In this document: in pieces, positions 5,975-9,502 of the stretch
Numbering within the stretch: the first letter of the stretch is position 1
Layout: each line of letters starts with the position of its first letter
Assembly: GCA_023457435.1 (NCBI GenBank)
Contig: JAEWLS010000031.1
Location: forward strand, 1 to 9,502
Source: Pseudomonadota bacterium
Lineage (GTDB): Bacteria; Pseudomonadota; Alphaproteobacteria; Rhizobiales; Rhizobiaceae
Length of the DNA: 9,502 nt
Direction of reading: 5' to 3'
Position numbers and translations under genes: made by a program
The notes under the pieces: model-generated
The model's database searches: none
The model's input: only the letters and a program-made list of their open reading frames with translations
What the model was told of the DNA's origin: nothing

Positions 5975-7015
5975 ATGTCGTACGCGACGCGCATTGCGGG
6001 AATGGCATTTTCGATCGCGCTGCTCGCGAGCCCGGCCGCGCTGGCGCAGATGCCGGAATCGAAGACGTTCCGCAATTGGACCGCAGCCTGCAACGAGCGG
6101 CTGCGCTGCTTTGCCGAGACCAAGAACACGGCGGGCGCGGCGTCGGACTTCCTGCTCAGGCTGGCGCGCGACAAGGACGAGCCGCGCTGGAGTTTGATCC
6201 TCGTGACCCGCATGGCGACGCCGAGACAGCCCGTCGAGATTTATGCCGACCTCGACGGCACGACGGTCGAGTTCAAGGGCGCCGGTGCGGCGGGCGCCTT
6301 CGGCGAGGTGACCGACGTCCATTTGCTTGGCGCGCAGGCCTCCGCGCTGATGGCGGCGATGGCCCCGGCCTCGGAGGTCGGCTTCGAGTTCATCGGTGAC
6401 AATGGCGAGGCCTTCGCGCCGCGCTTTTCATTGTCCGGCCTGTCGGCCAGCCTTCTGTGGATCGACGAGAAGCAGGGCCGCGTCGGCGCGCCGCGCGAGG
6501 CGGGCGATACTCCCGCCGGTCTCGATCCGGTTCAGGCTGCTCCGCTCGGCGATGCCGCCGAACTGCCGGAAGAGGTGCTGATCGTTCACAACGAGCACGG
6601 CGAGTGCGAGGCGTTCGAAGACCTGCCCAACGGCAACGACTTCATCGTGGTCCCGCTCAACGATGCGCGCACCATGTATCTCCTGCCCTGCTTTTCGGGA
6701 GCGTACAATTTCGCCCACGCGGCCTATGTGATGGAAGGCAGCCACGTGACGCGGAAGTGGTTCGCCGACTACGACGAGAACCGCGGCTGGACGGCGACCG
6801 ACGTCATCGTCAACCCCGACTGGGAGGGCGGCGGGCTGGGGCGGCTGTCGATGTTCAACAGGGGCCGCGGCATCGGCGACTGCGGCAGCACCGCGCTCTG
6901 GCAGGTGAGCGAGGGCGACCTGCGCATGCTGAAATTCACCTACAAGGGCGACTGCGACGGGGAGGGCCAGGCGGGAGATTTTCCGGTGGTGTTCGAGGCG
7001 GAGCGGACCGAATAG
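5975..7015 (+). CDS. secreted DUF1176 family protein
   Basis: A 346-residue exported protein. It begins with a clear Sec signal peptide (MSYATRIAGMAFSIALLAS, cleavage probably after ALAQ at about residue 25). The mature part starts with FRNWTAACNERLRCFAET, matching the DUF1176 pattern of a Trp and two spaced cysteines. Later cysteines occur in HGECEAF, LLPCFSGAYN, GDCGSTALWQ and KGDCDGE, giving six in the mature chain and suggesting periplasmic disulfides. Function of the family is not established. ATG 5975-5977 is chosen because GGAGG lies 6 bp upstream; the frame stays open back into ribF but that extension would lose the signal peptide. It is spaced 13 bp from ribF, so probably co-transcribed. 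Confidence 0.85.
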   Translation: MSYATRIAGMAFSIALLASPAALAQMPESKTFRNWTAACNERLRCFAETKNTAGAASDFLLRLARDKDEPRWSLILVTRMATPRQPVEIYADLDGTTVEFKGAGAAGAFGEVTDVHLLGAQASALMAAMAPASEVGFEFIGDNGEAFAPRFSLSGLSASLLWIDEKQGRVGAPREAGDTPAGLDPVQAAPLGDAAELPEEVLIVHNEHGECEAFEDLPNGNDFIVVPLNDARTMYLLPCFSGAYNFAHAAYVMEGSHVTRKWFADYDENRGWTATDVIVNPDWEGGGLGRLSMFNRGRGIGDCGSTALWQVSEGDLRMLKFTYKGDCDGEGQAGDFPVVFEAERTE

Positions 7016-7096
7016 ACCTCGGCCTGCTTCGATCGGTCGCTGCATTGTGAATGGGCATGCCTTATCGCCCGCACATTCGATAGGTTAGTGAGCGGC

Positions 7097-7429
7097 ATGG
7101 GCCGCCTCCGCGTCTTCCTGATCCTGCTGCTGTCGCTGGCGATCCTCCCGGCGGCCATCGTCGCGCGCGCCGCGCCCGGCCTGCCTGCTTCCCTCCACAT
7201 GCACACCGCGAGCGCGGATGGCGCCAAGGACACGCTGATGAAGCGCAAGGGTCCTTGCTCGCGCAGCATGCTGCCGAACGCGCCCTGCGTCGCGTCCTTC
7301 TCGTTGCCGCCCGATGGCGCCGGTGACGCACGCCCCGTGGATGCGTCGAATGCGCAAATGGTGCTGGCAGAGCGACCGCTGCCGGGCCTGCCTCCATCCT
7401 GCATCCTCGGACCGCCGCGTTCCTGCTGA
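7097..7429 (+). CDS. small secreted hypothetical protein
   Basis: A 110-residue protein that I do not recognise. The N-terminus is a typical signal peptide (GRLRVFLILLLSLAILPAA, then IVARAAP), so export is likely. The remaining roughly 80 residues contain HMH, a cluster KGPCSRSMLPNAPC, and two C-terminal cysteines in SCILGPPRSC. The His, Met and Cys residues could bind metal, but this is speculation. An in-frame GTG at 7088-7090 would add three residues; neither start has a strong Shine-Dalgarno. The coding assignment rests on the signal peptide and position between exported-protein genes, so it is less certain than its neighbours. Confidence 0.55.
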   Translation: MGRLRVFLILLLSLAILPAAIVARAAPGLPASLHMHTASADGAKDTLMKRKGPCSRSMLPNAPCVASFSLPPDGAGDARPVDASNAQMVLAERPLPGLPPSCILGPPRSC

Positions 7430-7440
7430 GGTCGATCGCT

Positions 7441-7456
7441 GCCGCACTCGTGCGGC
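7441..7456. other. short perfect hairpin before L,D-transpeptidase
   Basis: GCCGCA (7441-7446) and TGCGGC (7451-7456) form a 6-bp stem with a CTCG loop between the small secreted gene and the L,D-transpeptidase gene. It is followed by GCTCCTCCCC, with no U-run, so it is not a convincing terminator. Confidence 0.3.
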
Positions 7457-7486
7457 GCTCCTCCCCAGCATTCCAGGAAAAACGAC

Positions 7487-8179
7487 ATGATTACCAGACG
7501 CTCCTTCATCGGCGCGGCCTCTCTGGCCGTGCTCGGTGGCTGTGCAACCACCGAGCCCGGCCCCCGCGTGCAAGCTTTCGCGCCCATCCCACCAGCGCCG
7601 CCGAAGACCATGCCGGCCTTCTACGGCCCTATACAAGACGAGCCGTTCCCGATTCCCGCGGTGCCCGCGGGCGTTGTGCCGGCCCGTTTCTGGCGGCAGC
7701 AGGTGCAGAACCCGTTCCCCGACGAACGCCCAGGCACAATCGTGGTCGACCCCTATGCGTTCTACCTGCATCTGGTGGAGAGCCGCGACGCCGCCATGCG
7801 CTACGGCGTGGGCGTAGGCCGCGACGGCTTCTCCTGGTCGGGCAGGGCGCGCTTGCAGTACCGGCGCAAGTGGCCGCGCTGGAAGGCGCCCGACGACATG
7901 GTGGCGCGCAACCCTGATCTCGCTCCCTATTCGGTCGCGGCTGGCGGCATGGACCCCGGCCCGATGAACCCGCTGGGGGCGCGGGCGCTGTATCTGTTCC
8001 AGAACGGCGAGGACACGCTCTACCGCATTCACGGCAACCCGGAGGCGCATTCCATCGGCAAGGCGGTATCGTCGGGCTGCATACGGATGCTGAACCATGA
8101 CGTCATCGACCTGCACGACCGCGTGCGTGACGGAGCCGATGTGGTTGTGCGCGACGCGACGTCGGCGCCGATGGCCTGA
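7487..8179 (+). CDS. L,D-transpeptidase (YkuD), predicted lipoprotein
   Basis: A 230-residue envelope enzyme of the YkuD family, which makes 3-3 cross-links in peptidoglycan or attaches proteins to it through an active-site cysteine. The N-terminus combines a twin-arginine-like start (TRRSFIG) with a lipobox, AVLGGC, so Cys19 is the probable lipidation site. A Pro-rich linker spans about 25-65. The catalytic domain (about 85-222) shows YRIHGNPEAHSIGKAVSSGCIRM, split here as RIHG (His182) and SSGCIR (Cys198, Arg200), which are the catalytic His, Cys and Arg. Expected location is the periplasm, tethered to a membrane. The start ATG is preceded by AGGA at 7475-7478 with 8-nt spacing. A strong terminator follows. 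Which cross-link it makes cannot be told from sequence. Confidence 0.9.
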   Translation: MITRRSFIGAASLAVLGGCATTEPGPRVQAFAPIPPAPPKTMPAFYGPIQDEPFPIPAVPAGVVPARFWRQQVQNPFPDERPGTIVVDPYAFYLHLVESRDAAMRYGVGVGRDGFSWSGRARLQYRRKWPRWKAPDDMVARNPDLAPYSVAAGGMDPGPMNPLGARALYLFQNGEDTLYRIHGNPEAHSIGKAVSSGCIRMLNHDVIDLHDRVRDGADVVVRDATSAPMA

Positions 8180-8182
8180 GCG

Positions 8183-8235
8183 CGCGGCCGGCCGCCCGGC
8201 GCGGCCGGCCCGATCTCGCGAGATTGGCCTTTATT
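8183..8235 (+). terminator. GC-rich palindrome cluster and terminator
   Basis: Immediately after the L,D-transpeptidase stop are two copies of CGCGGCCGGCC (8183-8193 and 8200-8210); each contains the 8-bp palindrome GGCCGGCC and the two can pair. They are followed by the perfect 12-bp palindrome ATCTCGCGAGAT (8213-8224). GGCC at 8207-8210 and GGCC at 8226-8229 extend that stem, and TTTATT (8230-8235) follows, as in a rho-independent terminator. Confidence 0.6.
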
Positions 8236-8257
8236 CCAGCGCCCGGCTCGGCTAGAA
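8230..8257 (+). promoter_or_regulatory. possible ileS promoter
   Basis: TTTATT (8230-8235), a 16-bp spacer and CTAGAA (8252-8257) resemble a weak sigma-70-type -35/-10 pair. If used, it would give ileS a leader of about 160 nt. The assignment is by eye only and the -35 box overlaps the T-tract of the upstream terminator. Confidence 0.25.
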
Positions 8258-8299
8258 CCGCCGCATGCACGCGCTTTTCGCCGCGATACGAATTATTCG

Positions 8300-8405
8300 C
8301 CCGGCCTTCCGGTAGGATTCCGGAAGGTCCGGGTCCTGCGCGCCCTTGCAGCGCGCCATCGTTTCACCCAATAGACGCACATTCACGCGCCGGCTTCGCC
8401 GCGCG
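8300..8405 (+). promoter_or_regulatory. structured ileS leader with three hairpins
   Basis: Three stems are visible upstream of ileS. CCCGG plus CCTTCCGG (8300-8312) pairs with CCGGAAGG and CCGGG (8320-8333) with one bulged T and a 7-nt loop. GCGCGC (8338-8343) pairs with GCGCGC (8351-8356). CGCG plus CGGC (8386-8394) pairs with GCCG plus CGCG (8398-8405) around TTC with one bulge. No T-box specifier or antiterminator sequence was recognised, and no U-tract follows any of them. Regulatory meaning is unproven. Confidence 0.4.
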
Positions 8406-8411
8406 ACACCC

Positions 8412-8426
8412 ATGACGGACCGATGA
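8412..8426 (+). other. four-codon ORF overlapping ileS start
   Basis: ATG ACG GAC CGA TGA encodes MTDR and its stop overlaps the ileS start as ATGA. The two starts sit in an imperfect 11-bp tandem duplication (ATGACGGACCG then ATGACCGACAC), so the ORF may be no more than a by-product of duplication. No Shine-Dalgarno is evident for either. Confidence 0.3.
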
Positions 8427-9502
8427 CCGACACCGCCGAAACGCTCGACTATTCGAAGACACTCTATCTGCCGCAGACGGAGTTCCCGATGCGCGCCGGC
8501 CTGCCCGAGAAAGAGCCGCAGATCGTCGCCCGCTGGCAGGAGATCGGGCTCTACCGCCGCCTGCGCGAGGACGCCAAGGGCCGCCCGCTCTACGTGCTGC
8601 ACGACGGCCCGCCCTACGCCAACGGCAACATCCACATCGGCCACGCGCTGAACAAGATCCTCAAGGACGTCATCACCCGCTCGTTCCAGATGCGCGGCTA
8701 TGACTCGAATTACGTGCCCGGCTGGGATTGTCACGGCCTGCCGATCGAGTGGAAGATCGAGGAGGAGAACTACCGCTCCAAGGGCAAGCAGAAGCCGGAC
8801 CTTTCGGACCCTGACGCCATGGTGGCGTTCCGCAAGGAGTGCCGCGCCTATGCGGAGCATTGGGTGAACGTGCAGGGGGCCGAGTTCCAGCGCCTCGGCG
8901 TCATCGGCGACTTCGACAACCCCTATCTGACGATGAGCTTTCACGCCGAGGCGCGCATCGCCGGCGAGCTCTTGAAGTTCGCGCAGAGCGACCAGCTGTA
9001 TCGCGGATCGAAGCCGGTGATGTGGAGCGTGGTGGAGCGGACGGCGCTGGCCGAGGCCGAGATCGAGTACCACGACTACGAGAGCGACACGATCTGGGTG
9101 AAGTTTCCGGTGGTGGGCGTCTCCACTGCACCGGATACGATTTTCTCGGGCGTCGCATCGCTTGCCGGAAGGGCTACCGACGACCTAGCCAAGGTCCAGG
9201 ACCTCCGCAAAGCTTTTGTAGTCATTTGGACCACGACGCCTTGGACGATCCCAGGCAATCGTGCTGTCGCCTACTCGCCGCGAGTCAAATACGGGCTCTA
9301 TGAAGTGATAGCTTCTGAGAACGAATTTGGCCCGCAGCCGGGAGAGAAGCTGATCTTTTCCCAGAAGTTGGCCGAAGAGTCGTTCGCGAAGGCCAAGTTG
9401 CAATTCAGGAAGTTGCATGACCTTGATGAGCACGAGCTTCGACACCTGACACTGGCGCACCCGCTGGCCGGTTGGCCGATCTCCCCCCGTGAGGGGGAGA
9501 TG
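8423..9502 (+). CDS. ileS: isoleucyl-tRNA synthetase, N-terminal part
   Basis: The first 360 codons of ileS; the gene runs off the window. The cytoplasmic enzyme charges tRNA-Ile and hydrolyses mischarged Val-tRNA-Ile. Visible hallmarks are the N-terminal FPMRAGLPEKEP, the class I catalytic motif HDGPPYANGNIHIGHALNK with HIGH, then GYDSNYVPGWDCHGLPIEWK, all in the Rossmann fold. The CP1 editing domain shows VIWTTTPWTIPGNRAVAYSP, the threonine-rich editing motif. Start ATG 8423 overlaps the TGA of a four-codon ORF (8412-8426) by ATGA, and no strong Shine-Dalgarno is present. Two oddities: third-position GC drops sharply after about codon 232, and the last codons read in frame through a palindromic repeat (ISPREGEM) just after AHPLAGW, where family members normally continue towards a GGYEF-like strand. 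KMSKS and the C-terminal domains lie outside. Confidence 0.95.
   Translation, partial: MTDTAETLDYSKTLYLPQTEFPMRAGLPEKEPQIVARWQEIGLYRRLREDAKGRPLYVLHDGPPYANGNIHIGHALNKILKDVITRSFQMRGYDSNYVPGWDCHGLPIEWKIEEENYRSKGKQKPDLSDPDAMVAFRKECRAYAEHWVNVQGAEFQRLGVIGDFDNPYLTMSFHAEARIAGELLKFAQSDQLYRGSKPVMWSVVERTALAEAEIEYHDYESDTIWVKFPVVGVSTAPDTIFSGVASLAGRATDDLAKVQDLRKAFVVIWTTTPWTIPGNRAVAYSPRVKYGLYEVIASENEFGPQPGEKLIFSQKLAEESFAKAKLQFRKLHDLDEHELRHLTLAHPLAGWPISPREGEM
9479..9502. repeat. palindromic repeat inside ileS
   Basis: Perfect 9-bp arms ATCTCCCCC (9479-9487) and GGGGGAGAT (9493-9501) enclose a CGTGA loop. The sequence differs from the hairpin at 64-86 only in the loop and outermost bases. It is read in frame by ileS with no stop codon up to the window end. 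The right boundary of the element lies outside the window. Confidence 0.75.

Noticed and set aside
4954..6213. 419-codon minus-strand open frame opposite ribF and DUF1176
   Set aside because: ribF on the other strand is certain; the antisense translation lacks domain features.
7085..8116. 343-codon minus-strand open frame opposite the small secreted gene and L,D-transpeptidase
   Set aside because: The plus strand has signal peptides and the YkuD catalytic motif; the antisense product shows nothing recognisable.
8224..8415. 63-codon plus-strand open frame upstream of ileS
   Set aside because: It begins inside the terminator, has no ribosome binding site, and its sequence is the by-product of GC-rich hairpins.
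64..9502. CRISPR array or long terminal repeats formed by the palindromes at both window ends
   Set aside because: Only two copies about 9.4 kb apart, no spacers and no cas genes; the pair is better explained as two copies of a dispersed repeat family.

Overview
The window is GC-rich chromosomal DNA that most resembles a Mesorhizobium-like member of the Hyphomicrobiales (Alphaproteobacteria). The evidence is codon use dominated by G/C third positions, the HAD-IIA hydrolase / ribF / ileS neighbourhood, a DUF559 endonuclease-like gene, and short palindromic repeats built on TCTCCCCC / GGGGGAGA of the kind I know from Mesorhizobium genomes. No database search was possible, so the genus is an inference.

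Layout. Positions 1-163 hold a composite palindromic repeat. It abuts a small DUF559 gene on the minus strand (162-515). Strong GACCCCC/GGGGGTC hairpins (575-617), three copies of a 17-bp tandem repeat (651-697) and a rho-independent terminator (697-731) follow. Next come two minus-strand envelope genes: a membrane-anchored, catalytically degenerate EAL-domain protein (2756-3970) and, downstream of it, a TadG-like pilus-assembly protein with a von Willebrand A domain (750-2654). The roughly 100 bp between them is full of inverted repeats, one of which covers the tadG-like start codon.

A divergent intergenic region (3971-4124) leads to a plus-strand run: HAD-IIA hydrolase (4125-4973), ribF (4981-5961) and a secreted DUF1176 protein (5975-7015), spaced 6-14 bp apart and probably one operon. 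Then come a small secreted cysteine-containing protein (7097-7429), a lipoprotein L,D-transpeptidase (7487-8179) with a terminator, and the first 360 codons of ileS (8423 to the window end). ribF-ileS adjacency is a widespread bacterial arrangement; here three exported-protein genes lie between the two.

The most interesting signals are these. (a) Third-position GC inside ileS drops from about 92% to about 67% near codon 233, in the editing-domain region. (b) A palindromic repeat of the same family as the left end of the window is read in frame inside ileS. (c) The DUF559 gene is bracketed by an 8-bp perfect inverted repeat and larger hairpins, so it could be a small mobile or repeat-associated unit. 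No rRNA, tRNA, CRISPR array, recognisable insertion sequence or phage gene was seen.
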